Under the pieces are notes generated by a model, which saw only the letters and a program-made list of their open reading frames with translations, was not told where the DNA came from and searched no databases. A DNA stretch of 64,000 nucleotides from a virus: IMG/VR virus record IMGVR_UViG_3300027792_000292, positions 62,001 to 126,000 of that record. One strand, written 5' to 3'. The first letter of the stretch is position 1. Every line of letters begins with the position of its first letter. This document shows positions 1 through 8,893 of this stretch, piece after piece. A program made the translations under genes and the position numbers.

Positions 1-534
1 GAGGAGGTACTAAACAACTTAGCTGTTGAGATAAAATATGATGATCATGAGTATAGAATAAATAACACAAAGCTATATCATTTTCTAAAGAAACATTTCG
101 TTTCTGAGTCCACTAAATCTTATAATGGTAAATTCCCTAAGTGGTTGTTAGAAGCTCCTGTTAAATATCTAAGAGCTTTTATAGAAGCAGCTATAGTAGG
201 CGATGGGAATATACATAGGGTTAATGGGCACAGGGTGATATATTCATCTAATAAGGATTATGCTGATGGGTTTCAAGAAATTTTATCTAAAATTGGTATA
301 TCCTCTAGTATTAGAGTTGATAATAGAGTAGGGGATAAACGTTTTCTAAATGGTACTATTATAGAAAATAAAGTAGTTGGTTATATAGTCTCCATAAATG
401 ATAAGACTGATGAGCACTTATTTAATAAGAAGCTGTGGAGTAGAAAATTATATAAAGGCAAAGTTTATTGTGTGACAGTACCTAATGGAACTCTGTATGT
501 AAGAAGAAATGGCAAACCTATGTGGTCTGGCAAC
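1..534 (+). other. Intein (C-terminal part) with LAGLIDADG-like homing endonuclease domain inside thyX
   Basis: The translated segment contains FIEAAIVGDGNIHR, a LAGLIDADG-type helix and catalytic loop, preceded by a helix-rich segment ending FPKWLLEAPVKYLR as in intein endonucleases. It ends with a beta-rich block and the splice junction WSGN/T, with terminal Asn178 (bases 532-534) and Thr as the +1 nucleophile. The usual His before the terminal Asn is replaced by Gly, which is seen in some phage inteins. Only one LAGLIDADG-like motif is visible; the other may lie upstream of the window. Confidence 0.8.
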
Positions 535-1143
535 ACACATGAGATGGTCCGACATCGACTAGCAAGTTATGCTCAGGAGTCTACTCGTTATGTGGATGAG
601 AAGGACTTTGAGTTTATAGTCCCGCCACATAGAGATGAAAATGAATGTATTATTAGCCTTGATGACATAGCTAAACTTCCGTATATTCACGGGAACACAC
701 CAAATAATAACTTTAGTTTTTATACTTGTCTTGATATCATAGGTAAGATGTATAGGAAGTTTAGAGACATAGGATGGAAGCCAGAAGACGTTAGACAGAT
801 ACTCCCTACAGCTATTCAGGCTCAGATAGTTGTTAAAGCTAACATTGCCGAATGGCGACATATCTTTTTTCGTAGGTGTGATAAGTTTGCACATTGGGAG
901 ATACGTGTGGTGATGATTGAACTTCTGAAGTGGTGTCAAAATAATATCCCTGTAGTGTTTGATGATTTTAAATTTTTTAAAACTAATGAAGGCTTGGAGT
1001 ACGCAACAATGGTATTGTCTTCAACACAATTAGCTGAAAAAATCATTTATTACACAGACATTTTTGATTTTAAAGATGTTGTATGTAAATTGGATGAGGC
1101 TACAAGAAATGAATTATTAAAGGCATTGAATAGCCCTGAATAG
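1..1143 (+). CDS. thyX: Flavin-dependent thymidylate synthase ThyX, C-terminal part, with intein (5' end outside window)
   Basis: The frame is open from base 1, so the gene starts upstream. Bases 1-534 encode the C-terminal part of an intein and 535-1143 the C-terminal extein. The extein begins THEMVRHRLASYAQESTR, which carries the ThyX signature RHR-x(7)-S-x-R for dUMP/FAD binding. ThyX makes dTMP from dUMP using methylene-tetrahydrofolate and reduced flavin. A TTG at 145 is only an internal codon, not a start. The intein sits immediately before the conserved His-Glu and RHR motif, so splicing is needed for activity. Family assignment is firm; the N-terminal extein is not seen. Confidence 0.9.
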   Translation, partial: EEVLNNLAVEIKYDDHEYRINNTKLYHFLKKHFVSESTKSYNGKFPKWLLEAPVKYLRAFIEAAIVGDGNIHRVNGHRVIYSSNKDYADGFQEILSKIGISSSIRVDNRVGDKRFLNGTIIENKVVGYIVSINDKTDEHLFNKKLWSRKLYKGKVYCVTVPNGTLYVRRNGKPMWSGNTHEMVRHRLASYAQESTRYVDEKDFEFIVPPHRDENECIISLDDIAKLPYIHGNTPNNNFSFYTCLDIIGKMYRKFRDIGWKPEDVRQILPTAIQAQIVVKANIAEWRHIFFRRCDKFAHWEIRVVMIELLKWCQNNIPVVFDDFKFFKTNEGLEYATMVLSSTQLAEKIIYYTDIFDFKDVVCKLDEATRNELLKALNSPE

Positions 1144-1148
1144 TCACT

Positions 1149-1250
1149 AAATGAGACGGCTGGGGATGAAACATCAGCGTAGTTGTGCAGTACCCCACCG
1201 TAAAAAAGGTACAGAGGTAGGCGCACCTCTTTCCCCAGCTAGTCTCATTT
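1149..1250 (+). ncRNA. Structured intergenic RNA, multi-branched, family unknown
   Basis: A closing stem pairs AAATGAGAC (1149-1157) with GTCTCATTT (1242-1250), then after a small internal loop GCTGGGG (1159-1165) with CCCCAGC (1233-1239). Inside are two hairpins: GTACC (1190-1194) with GGTAC (1208-1212), and AGAGGT (1213-1218) with ACCTCT (1225-1230). The GCGC in the last loop (1221-1224) could pair with GCGT (1177-1180) as a pseudoknot. The element ends 19 nt before the next start codon, so it could be a cis-regulatory leader or a free RNA. No U-run follows, so it is not a simple terminator. I recognise no family. Confidence 0.6.
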
Positions 1251-1269
1251 CTTACACATAGGAGATAAC

Positions 1270-2397
1270 ATGCTAACTGATTTAGATGAGATATTGATGG
1301 ATGAATCCGTCGTTGAGAAAAAACAAGAAGAAGAACCAATTACACCAGTTACTCCCTCAGGCACAATAGAGCCCGATGATGAGGCTATTAAATTAGCTGT
1401 AAGATTGGAAGGTTGGAATAAATCATGTAGAGACTTATTCCTTGATCTTAGAGCTATTAATTTTGAAGCTACAGATGAGGATATGAAGCTGGAGTTTAAA
1501 GACAAAAATTTTTATGATAAGCCTATATATTTTAAAATGGACCCAGATGATAACAAATCAGATAAGATTACACTCTCAAGAAAACAGCTATGCAAATTAA
1601 TTGGCATCCCTTATAACTTCTTCATGAGTAATAGACCTACCATGAGGGTTGATATATTTAAGGCATGGCAAGCTAGCTTAGGGGCAGAGGATAACAAAGG
1701 TAAATGCTTATCTAGAATTAGAGAATCAAAAGAGTGCTGTATAATACGTGCTCTAGTTCCTGATACGTACTCCCCTATTCAGAATCATGAGATAATCAAG
1801 TTGGTGAATGAGACTATAAATGTTCCATATAAACTAGAAATGGTATCAGGGGATGAACGAGATGACCTTGTTATGCACGCACGATTTATATTTGGAGATA
1901 CCTTTGAGGTTATCGGTCAAAAGGTATGCCTGGGCTTTGCTATTACTGCCTCAGAGTTTGGGGAGAGTCCTTTAATTGTAGATTCTTTTCTATATCATAT
2001 TGAAAGTAAAACGGCATACTTTGCGACATACGGTAAGGAACCCTACTTCAAATCCAAATATGAGGGCATCCAGCCTAAAACCTTCAAAGAGTTACTTCCT
2101 GCTATGATAAAGCGAATGCAGGAAGAATCAGGTGAGTATAAAGAGAGAATAGAGTCCATAAGCGGTAAAGTAATCCCTTTAGATGAGTGTCTTAAATTGA
2201 AAGACTGGAAGGGGCTTCCCGGAAAGTTTAAGAAAGCTATCTTTCAAGAGGCATATAAAAATGAAGAAGTAATGGCTAATACTTTCGGGTTTGCTATGCA
2301 TATGTCTCTTATGGCAAAAGACTATGACATTCATAAGCGCGTAGAAATCGAGAGAGCCACAGGTAGATACCTTAATCTTGTTTTCAGCAAGCAATAA
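1270..2397 (+). CDS. DUF932-like phage/plasmid protein
   Basis: A 375-residue soluble protein starting at an ATG 8 nt after AGGAGA. After an acidic N-terminus, residues of about 90-300 resemble the DUF932 family found in phages and plasmids, including a block reading IIRALVPDTYSPIQNHEI. No enzymatic motif is visible. Function of the family is not established; several members sit near replication or recombination genes. The gene follows the folded intergenic RNA and may be controlled by it. Assignment is by overall look, not by search. Confidence 0.5.
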   Translation: MLTDLDEILMDESVVEKKQEEEPITPVTPSGTIEPDDEAIKLAVRLEGWNKSCRDLFLDLRAINFEATDEDMKLEFKDKNFYDKPIYFKMDPDDNKSDKITLSRKQLCKLIGIPYNFFMSNRPTMRVDIFKAWQASLGAEDNKGKCLSRIRESKECCIIRALVPDTYSPIQNHEIIKLVNETINVPYKLEMVSGDERDDLVMHARFIFGDTFEVIGQKVCLGFAITASEFGESPLIVDSFLYHIESKTAYFATYGKEPYFKSKYEGIQPKTFKELLPAMIKRMQEESGEYKERIESISGKVIPLDECLKLKDWKGLPGKFKKAIFQEAYKNEEVMANTFGFAMHMSLMAKDYDIHKRVEIERATGRYLNLVFSKQ

Positions 2398-2427
2398 CTT
2401 GAATATTTTATTTTAAAAAAGTATATT
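2398..2427 (+). promoter_or_regulatory. Phage-type promoter (CTTGAA-18-TATATT)
   Basis: CTTGAA at 2398-2403 and TATATT at 2422-2427 are separated by exactly 18 bp, the same spacing as the promoters at 9355, 15255, 15470 and 15922. The -10 box continues TATATTAG as in the others. It directs transcription toward the gene starting at 2441. Confidence 0.6.
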
Positions 2428-2440
2428 AGGAGAATAGGTC

Positions 2441-2731
2441 ATGGAAACTGCGGTTACAGAAAAAGTCCAAATAGATAATAAGCCTCTTATAGATGTTCTT
2501 CCTATAGCTATTTTGAACAATGTTCTTAATGAGCTATATGAAAAAAGAAGTCCAGAGGGGTACCCTGAAGTTACCAGGATGGTTGATACGCAAAAGTACA
2601 CCATCAAGGCTACAGACTACGACCTTAATAAAGTCATGTCTAACGCAAGTAGGTCATGTAAGATGTGTTCTTATGGCAAAGGATATTATGTAAGTTATAT
2701 AGCAAAAGCTAAGTATCCTAACCCATCATGA
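2441..2731 (+). CDS. Small zinc-ribbon protein, upstream half (ends at in-frame TGA)
   Basis: 96 codons from an ATG with AGGAGAATA upstream to a TGA at 2729-2731. It holds CKMC near the C-terminus, half of what looks like a zinc ribbon. The next open segment (2735-2971) is in the same reading frame, separated only by TGA-TTT, and holds the matching CSC motif. I think the two were one protein of about 176 residues. Either a nonsense mutation split it or the stop is read through. Function unknown. Confidence 0.6.
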   Translation: METAVTEKVQIDNKPLIDVLPIAILNNVLNELYEKRSPEGYPEVTRMVDTQKYTIKATDYDLNKVMSNASRSCKMCSYGKGYYVSYIAKAKYPNPS

Positions 2732-2734
2732 TTT

Positions 2735-2971
2735 ATGACTTTTAAGCCTGAGATGGAAGTACCGGAAGGGTTACCAGAGGAACAGTATAAGTTGCTCTTG
2801 GAGATGGCGAAGAAGAGGCATACTGAGAGTCCTAACTGGAAAGTTCTTAATGTGTGTAGTTGTGCAGTAAAGAATACCTTGAAGAAAAATAGAGATGTTG
2901 TTTCCAATACACAGGGTAATATTTTTATAATGTTGAATTACGAAGTAACTGAAACAGGGGGTAATATTTGA
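2735..2971 (+). CDS. Small zinc-ribbon protein, downstream half (same frame as preceding ORF)
   Basis: 78 codons in the frame of the preceding ORF, directly after its TGA. It contains VCSCAVKN, the likely second half of a zinc-binding site started by CKMC upstream. The ATG at 2735 has no Shine-Dalgarno sequence, which argues against independent translation and for read-through or a broken gene. No known function. Confidence 0.45.
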   Translation: MTFKPEMEVPEGLPEEQYKLLLEMAKKRHTESPNWKVLNVCSCAVKNTLKKNRDVVSNTQGNIFIMLNYEVTETGGNI

Positions 2972-2976
2972 TTACT

Positions 2977-3117
2977 ATGACTCGTGCGGAGAAGAGAGAT
3001 TCTGAATTTCAGCTTATTTACAAGGAGTTTATGAGCAAGGGAGAACGTCCTAATGTGTCCCTGCGAGAAACTCGTAGAATTATAAAAGAAAAAAGAATTA
3101 GAGCTAAGATATACTGA
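2977..3117 (+). CDS. Small basic hypothetical protein
   Basis: 46 residues, rich in Arg/Lys, reading MTRAEKRDSEFQLIYKE at the N-terminus. A TTG at 2968 lies 6 nt after AGGGGG and overlaps the previous stop, so translation may begin there instead and add three residues. No motif recognised; helical and charged, possibly nucleic-acid binding. Confidence 0.5.
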   Translation: MTRAEKRDSEFQLIYKEFMSKGERPNVSLRETRRIIKEKRIRAKIY

Positions 3118-3118
3118 A

Positions 3119-3337
3119 ATGAAATACATAGTAAAACTTTGGCAACCTTCAGGCATGTGTTATTCTTATTGTATAACTAAAGATAAGATAATCACACTAA
3201 ATGACGGTATTGAAATACAGACATTATTTGAAATATCTAATTTTGGGGTTCTTCATATTATAGATGACTCTGGAATAGAAATATATAGTAACGGTATTTA
3301 TTTTATAACATCTGAGGAAGGGCGCTATGAATATTGA
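3119..3337 (+). CDS. Hypothetical protein, 72 aa
   Basis: A short beta-rich protein that starts one base after the preceding stop. No domain, signal or membrane segment. The 179 bp after it, up to the endonuclease at 3517, hold no convincing gene; an open stretch in the endonuclease frame runs back to about 3382 but lacks a usable start codon. Confidence 0.5.
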   Translation: MKYIVKLWQPSGMCYSYCITKDKIITLNDGIEIQTLFEISNFGVLHIIDDSGIEIYSNGIYFITSEEGRYEY

Positions 3338-3516
3338 TAATCTATTAGTATCTACTAAGTAATAGAAAGGTCTGTCACTAAAGAGAAAAAGAAAAAATTA
3401 AAATTAGTTACTATTACCTAAAGGGGTACATAAATAAATATAGAAAGCTTTCTGAGGGATCAGAGGTACTAGTAAGTGCTTTACTAAGAATAACTTTTAC
3501 AGAATATTTTGAAAAA

Positions 3517-4521
3517 ATGAGAAAAAATTATAAAAATTTAGAACGAAATTATTATTGTAGCTATTGTAGCAAAGCAGTAGCTAATTTAACTCGTTTGGTA
3601 CATCACACTGTTAGATGCATAAAAGGCCCTGGAGGAGACAAAGCCTTTGAGGAGTTTTATGTACAATATTATAAATATAAAAAAGAAGACTTTATAAAAG
3701 ACTATACTATTTTTAAGAAAGGTTTGATGACGATAAGTGCAGAAAAAAATATACCTTTTAAAGTTCTTGATTTTTTAGCTATTTATTATAAGATTAAAAG
3801 AACAAAAAAAGAAAGTAGCATAATATCTATACAAAATACTAAAAATACAATAAAAAATAGATATAGTGTAGATAATCCTTTAGATATACCTAATGTACGT
3901 ATAAGTATTGATAACAAGAAACGATATGCTAAATCTTCTATTTCTATGAAGCAGGTGTGGTCAGATAAGATATACAGAAAAAATACTATTATTAAAATAA
4001 AAAAAAGTTTACAAGATAGATATGGAGTTGATAACATATTTTCATTAAAAGAATATCAAGATAAAGCAAAAGAGTCTATAATAAACAGGTTTGGTGTAGA
4101 TAATATTTCAAAGTCAGAGTATAAGAGAAATATTTTAGCTAGTAGGAAGTTAAGAACCTTATTAGAGGATGTCGGATATAAAGCATATAAAAATAGAGTG
4201 AGGCAGTTAACTAAAAAACACATAATAAGTGTACTTGAATCATGGAAGGCTTATAATCCTATATGTTACTATACTGGAGAGCAACTTTTGAATGTAGATG
4301 GGTCACACTTATCCGATAGACTAATGTATCCTACTATAGACCATAAGGTTAGTGTACTATTTGGATATCTAAATGACATACCAGTAGAAATAATAAGTAG
4401 TTTAAAAAATTTGTGTGTATGCTCAAGGAAGATTAATAGTATAAAAAGTCAGCTAACTGAAGAAGAGTTTTACATAAAAAAACCAAAAAATATAACATTT
4501 TTAAAGGATCTGTTTAAATGA
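3517..4521 (+). CDS. HNH-type homing endonuclease with zinc finger and RYGVDN repeats
   Basis: 334 residues. The N-terminus has a C2H2-like finger (CSYCSKAVANLTRLVHH...C). The middle has three copies of a motif like RYGVDNIFSLKEYQDK (RYSVDNPLDIPNV, RYGVDNIF, RFGVDNIS), a DNA-binding repeat usual in phage homing endonucleases. The C-terminus reads CYYTGEQL...PTIDHKVSVLFGY, an HNH core. The gene is very AT-rich and overlaps ligA by ATGA, consistent with a mobile gene slotted between others. Confidence 0.75.
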   Translation: MRKNYKNLERNYYCSYCSKAVANLTRLVHHTVRCIKGPGGDKAFEEFYVQYYKYKKEDFIKDYTIFKKGLMTISAEKNIPFKVLDFLAIYYKIKRTKKESSIISIQNTKNTIKNRYSVDNPLDIPNVRISIDNKKRYAKSSISMKQVWSDKIYRKNTIIKIKKSLQDRYGVDNIFSLKEYQDKAKESIINRFGVDNISKSEYKRNILASRKLRTLLEDVGYKAYKNRVRQLTKKHIISVLESWKAYNPICYYTGEQLLNVDGSHLSDRLMYPTIDHKVSVLFGYLNDIPVEIISSLKNLCVCSRKINSIKSQLTEEEFYIKKPKNITFLKDLFK

Positions 4522-6497
4522 CTAATTTTAAAATTGAAGAAGCTATAATTCAGCTAAATAAATATGACGATGCCTATTATAATGGGGAGTCTATTATCTC
4601 AGACAACGCCTATGATGCTTTTAAAAAAAGCATATTAGATATTTTGCCTGAAGATCATATATTAAGGCATAAAGTTGGTCATATAACATCTTCAGCATGG
4701 CCAAAGAAATCTCATAAAATATTTATGGGTTCTCAGAATAAGGTGTCAGATGAGAATAGCATAATAGAATGGGTAGAGAGCATATATGAAAAACTTAAAA
4801 ATAGAAATATTAAGTTTATAGTACAGTATAAAATAGACGGGCTATCCCTAGGTTGCTATTATAAAAAGGGTGTAATTCAAGATGTACTAACTAGGGGGGA
4901 TGGTTTTTCTGGGGAGTCGATTGTAAATAATGCTATAAATTTTAGAGAGCTGCCATATTCCTTAGCAGTACTAAAAGATATTAATGTAAGAGGTGAAGGA
5001 TATTTATTAAATAAATATTTTGATATTATTCAAAAAAGGACACAAAATAAATATAAAAACGCAAGAAATGCTGTATCTGGTATATGCCGTAGGTTAGACG
5101 GCGATTGTTCTCATTTTGTAGATGTTTTCGCATTTGATATAAATGCTGAGGTTAAAACTGAAACAGAAAAAATTGAAGTTCTTAAAAAGTTAGGCTTTAA
5201 TGTTGTACCGACTATAAGTTGCAGTACAATAGATGATATTTTAAAAATATATAGAGATGTACGGGATAATAAAAGAAAAAATTTATTATTCGGGATAGAC
5301 GGGCTAGTTTTAAAGGTTGATAATTTAGATTTTCAAAAAGAACTTGGTATAGAGCATAACAGACCAGTAGCCCAAATAGCTTTAAAATTTGACTCCGAAG
5401 AAGAAACAACTACTATAGAAGATATAAGATTACAGGTAGGTAGGACGGGGAAGATTGTACCTATCGCTATTCTAACCCCCGTAGAACTTATGGGAAGTAC
5501 GGTAAAGAAAGCTTCTCTTCATAATTTTAGATATATAGAAGAATGTCAGATTGGAATAGGTGCTGTAGTATCTATAGAAAAATGCGGAGATATAATTCCA
5601 CAAGTTTCAGATTTAGTTTTAGCAGGTAAAAATTATATAAAACCAGAAGTATGTCCCTCTTGTGGGAAACCTGTTGATGATGATGGAGTGAATCTTTGGT
5701 GTAAGAATAAAAGCTGTAAAGAAAAAGAAATTAATCGTATAAATTATTGGATGAGTGTTTTAGATATAAAAGGCTTCTCTAATAAGTTTATAGAGAAATT
5801 ATGGGATTTAGGGAAAATTAATTGTGCGGGAGACTTATACAAGCTTAAACCAGAAGATTTTGAAGAGGTAGCGGGTATTGGTTCTAAAACCATAAAGAAT
5901 TTTTTTAAAGTACTTGAAGATACCTCCGAGATGTATCTTGAAACTTTTATAAGAGCCCTAGGAATTTCTTCTTGCTCTGTATCTACTTCCGCTACTCTTG
6001 TTCACAATTTTAAAGATTGGGATACTATAAAAAACATAAAACCTGAAGATTTAGCAAAAATACCTGGATACGGGATTTCATCTGCTACAACTATTTGTGA
6101 GGATATGAGAGAGATTTTTGATATGGCAGATGAACTATTATCTGTGATTAAAATTAAACATAAAAAAATAGGTAGCCTAAATAATAAGTCTTTTTGTGCT
6201 ACAGGTGCTTTTAATAGCATGTCACGTAAATCTTTTCAAGACTTAGTTACTGAAAATGGTGGTATAGCTAAAAATGATGTAGGTAAAGGATTAGATTATT
6301 TAGTTTCAAATGATAGTAACTCTGGATCTTCAAAAAATGAAAAAGCCAAAAAATTCGGAGTAAAAGTTATCAGTGAAAAGGACTTTATGGCTTTAGTAGG
6401 TACTACTGTTGAGGCCAAAGCAGAAGAGAAAAAAGAGAAAGAAAAAAAAGATAGCGGAGTAGCATTGGTGTATAATAATATCTTTGAGGAAGATTGA
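4518..6497 (+). CDS. ligA: NAD+-dependent DNA ligase LigA
   Basis: 659 residues, full length for the family. In order: Ia-like N-terminus, nucleotidyltransferase domain with adenylated Lys105 in YKIDG, OB fold (LQVGRTGKIVPIAILTPV), four-Cys zinc finger (CPSCGKP...CKNKSC), helix-hairpin-helix segment (VAGIGSKTIKNFF and IPGYGISSATT) and a BRCT domain near residues 550-630. It seals nicks in replication and repair using NAD+. All key motifs are intact. An extra Lys/Glu-rich tail follows BRCT. Confidence 0.95.
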   Translation: MTNFKIEEAIIQLNKYDDAYYNGESIISDNAYDAFKKSILDILPEDHILRHKVGHITSSAWPKKSHKIFMGSQNKVSDENSIIEWVESIYEKLKNRNIKFIVQYKIDGLSLGCYYKKGVIQDVLTRGDGFSGESIVNNAINFRELPYSLAVLKDINVRGEGYLLNKYFDIIQKRTQNKYKNARNAVSGICRRLDGDCSHFVDVFAFDINAEVKTETEKIEVLKKLGFNVVPTISCSTIDDILKIYRDVRDNKRKNLLFGIDGLVLKVDNLDFQKELGIEHNRPVAQIALKFDSEEETTTIEDIRLQVGRTGKIVPIAILTPVELMGSTVKKASLHNFRYIEECQIGIGAVVSIEKCGDIIPQVSDLVLAGKNYIKPEVCPSCGKPVDDDGVNLWCKNKSCKEKEINRINYWMSVLDIKGFSNKFIEKLWDLGKINCAGDLYKLKPEDFEEVAGIGSKTIKNFFKVLEDTSEMYLETFIRALGISSCSVSTSATLVHNFKDWDTIKNIKPEDLAKIPGYGISSATTICEDMREIFDMADELLSVIKIKHKKIGSLNNKSFCATGAFNSMSRKSFQDLVTENGGIAKNDVGKGLDYLVSNDSNSGSSKNEKAKKFGVKVISEKDFMALVGTTVEAKAEEKKEKEKKDSGVALVYNNIFEED

Positions 6498-6573
6498 TTA
6501 GTATACCTTGTTACAAACTTAATTTATTTTCTTATAAAAGTAAAAATAATTAAACACGTTCTGGAGGAAAAAG

Positions 6574-7461
6574 ATGATTAAACTAAAAGATATTTCAATA
6601 TCAGACATAAACATGAGAGATATTGGTACAGAAGATTTAGATATAAAAGAACTAGAAAATTCTATATGTAACATGGGCCTACTTAGTAGGATCATTCTTA
6701 AAAAAAACGGAGAGCACATAGAGCTTATTACCGGGGCTCGAAGGTTACGAGCTTTGATAGGTATAAGAGGAGAGATGGGAGAACTTGAAGATTCTGAATA
6801 TATCTTCTTTGACAAATTATCAGAAATGGAATTGTTCTGTGTATCCCTTGATGAAAATACTAAAAGAAAAAATTTATCCCCCTTTGAGTTATGCAAAGCT
6901 ATTTTATGGTTAAATAATCACGGTAAAAAAGATAAAGAGATTGCTGAGATCCTTGGAGTTACCCCTCATAGGCTAAAAAGGCTTAGCCAACTAAGTGCCG
7001 ATAAGAATAAAATGTTACCTGAGATAATAGATGAGTTAAAGAAGAGTAATGGAAAAATTAATGACCTTCATTGGGATAAGATGCGGGAAGTAGAAGATCG
7101 AGAGGTTGTTAAGGATGTTTATGAGCAGATAGTAGAGAAAGAGTTGCCTCCTAGAGACGTACCTCAAATAGTTAATGCTGTACAGAAGGCTAGGAAAGCA
7201 GAGGAGGAGGCAACAGCACCGCCCCCTGCTTCTGATGTCGCCAAGTTAGATGGGGCTCCTGAAGACGTTGGAGGCCCTATAGTTTACTCTCATAAGGGAG
7301 ACCTATTACTTATTGAGGAGAGCGGTAAGATGAAGTTCCAAGTTATCGGTAAAGGTGAAGATAGTGAAGTTCCAGTAGACCAGTATTTGGAATATTTAAG
7401 GCATCCAGACAAATTCAAATGTAAGGTTAAATTGGAGTTAAAGTTTATTCCCATAGAATAA
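6574..7461 (+). CDS. ParB/Spo0J-like protein
   Basis: 295 residues. Residues of about 8-90 match the ParB N-terminal domain, including LITGARRLRAL, the GxRRxxA nucleotide-binding motif (here GARRLRA). Residues of about 105-140 (KEIAEILGVTPHRLKRLSQL) form a helix-turn-helix. The C-terminal part is Pro/Ala-rich and then beta-rich. There is no adjacent ParA, so a segregation role is not supported; phage ParB-like proteins can be regulators or nucleases. ParB-like proteins also occur in ThiF-linked cassettes, and a ThiF gene lies at 22.3 kb. Confidence 0.8.
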   Translation: MIKLKDISISDINMRDIGTEDLDIKELENSICNMGLLSRIILKKNGEHIELITGARRLRALIGIRGEMGELEDSEYIFFDKLSEMELFCVSLDENTKRKNLSPFELCKAILWLNNHGKKDKEIAEILGVTPHRLKRLSQLSADKNKMLPEIIDELKKSNGKINDLHWDKMREVEDREVVKDVYEQIVEKELPPRDVPQIVNAVQKARKAEEEATAPPPASDVAKLDGAPEDVGGPIVYSHKGDLLLIEESGKMKFQVIGKGEDSEVPVDQYLEYLRHPDKFKCKVKLELKFIPIE

Positions 7462-7483
7462 ATCTCTAATAATCTATTAATTA

Positions 7484-7527
7484 AGAGCATACTTACATAA
7501 AGATTAAGTATGCCTCTCATTTTTTTA
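7484..7527 (+). terminator. Rho-independent terminator after the ParB-like gene
   Basis: AGAG-CATACTTA pairs with TAAGTATG-C-CTCT (one bulged C), loop CATAAAGAT, followed by a run of seven T. It ends the ligA-parB block 15 nt before the next start. Confidence 0.8.
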
Positions 7528-7542
7528 TAATTGGAGATATTT

Positions 7543-8862
7543 ATGGCTGATTATACCTCTCCTTATGCTGATATACCATCTTATGGTAAGGGTCCTAAGT
7601 CCCTTTACTCAACAAATAATGAGGAGATCTTTGAGGTAATTCTTAATGTCCCTCAAATGGATGACGATGATGAGTGGGGTAAAACGGAGACTATTGCATT
7701 ACGCCAGATTATTGATAGAGTTACTACTATTGTTCAGGAAGTGGAAGATCCTAATGCTACGGGTACTAGTGGATTAGTGAACCAGGTTACTGCCCTTAGA
7801 AGAGTTATTCTATTAGATAATAATGTATTCACATCTGGTATTACAAATGGTTGTTCATTAAGTATAGGTAGCACCCAAATATCCTCAACCGTAGCGGCTT
7901 TTGGAGGGTCAGTCACAGCACTGGGTACTGTATCCGCTGTAGGATCTTTAAATAGTGGATCAGGATTAAATATTACTGGTAGTAGCATACTATGGGGTGA
8001 CCTAACTGCTTGCGGTAATGTTAGTACCTATGGTATTAGCGTAAATGGTCCTTTAAATGTGGTAGATGGTGATGGTGGTAGTGCAGCATTAAGCATTGCA
8101 GGACCTATAGCTGGAGAGTCTGTAACCGCTGGATCAGGAAGATTTAATTATCTTGTAACAGAAGATCCGGGAACTAGTACCTTTTGTGGTAATGTTCGTG
8201 TAGAAAGCGTTGCTGGATTACCTGATGATACAGGGAGTCTTACAGTTGATAAACAAATTACTACGGGGTCTTTAACTGCTACTTCTGTAATTGCTGGAGT
8301 AGCGTCATTTAGTGCTATTTCAGTAGCCGAGGCCGATCAGGATACTAGTACTTTTTTCGGGGCAGTTAATATAGTTAAAGTTACTGGTGTTCCTGATACT
8401 GGGTTTCTTACTGTAGAAGATACATTGACGACTCTTGCTCTTAATGTACTAGATGTGTCTCATTTCTATGGTGTATCAAACTTTTGTGGGTCTGTATTCA
8501 TAGGGACTGATGGGATTACTAATACAGTAACACATAAAGGGAACTACATATTGAGTAATGGATACGCTACCATACCAATTATAGCTGGAAATACAAGTTT
8601 TAGTAATAACGTAACTATAACTGGTACGTTAAATCTTGATGCTCTAGCTTGGACACAGACTATAGCTCCTTCTGTAAGTGGGGGGTATTCTTTAGGTAGT
8701 GCGGACTCAGCTTATTTAGGAGTTTACCTGACAGATAGAAATAGTGCGGTACCTAATCCCTATCTTTTCTTTTTCTATCAAGGTGCTACTACACCATATC
8801 TTGGAGTGAGGATTGGTGCTACAAACTATTATGTTGCGCTGACTAATTTAAGTCCGGCATAA
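7543..8862 (+). CDS. Tail-fibre/adhesin-like repetitive structural protein
   Basis: 439 residues from the ATG at 7543, which follows TTGGAGA; the TTG at 7531 is part of that ribosome-binding site. The protein is Gly/Ser/Thr/Val-rich with short beta-strand repeats, including recurrent STFCGNV, STFFGAVN and SNFCGSV blocks spaced about 60-80 residues, as in beta-helical fibres or baseplate spikes. The C-terminus ends in YLGVRIGATNYYVAL-type strands seen in trimeric fibres. Probably a virion surface component; the family is not identified. Confidence 0.5.
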   Translation: MADYTSPYADIPSYGKGPKSLYSTNNEEIFEVILNVPQMDDDDEWGKTETIALRQIIDRVTTIVQEVEDPNATGTSGLVNQVTALRRVILLDNNVFTSGITNGCSLSIGSTQISSTVAAFGGSVTALGTVSAVGSLNSGSGLNITGSSILWGDLTACGNVSTYGISVNGPLNVVDGDGGSAALSIAGPIAGESVTAGSGRFNYLVTEDPGTSTFCGNVRVESVAGLPDDTGSLTVDKQITTGSLTATSVIAGVASFSAISVAEADQDTSTFFGAVNIVKVTGVPDTGFLTVEDTLTTLALNVLDVSHFYGVSNFCGSVFIGTDGITNTVTHKGNYILSNGYATIPIIAGNTSFSNNVTITGTLNLDALAWTQTIAPSVSGGYSLGSADSAYLGVYLTDRNSAVPNPYLFFFYQGATTPYLGVRIGATNYYVALTNLSPA

Positions 8863-8893
8863 AATATAACACATCATATTGAAGGAGATTCAG

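Noticed and set aside
2441-2971. Genome-wide recoding of TGA
   Set aside because: TGA ends many clearly complete genes here, including ligA and the phosphoesterase at 13917, so the in-frame TGA is a local event.
6574-7461. Plasmid-type partition locus
   Set aside because: No ParA ATPase or parS-like repeats are seen next to the ParB-like gene.
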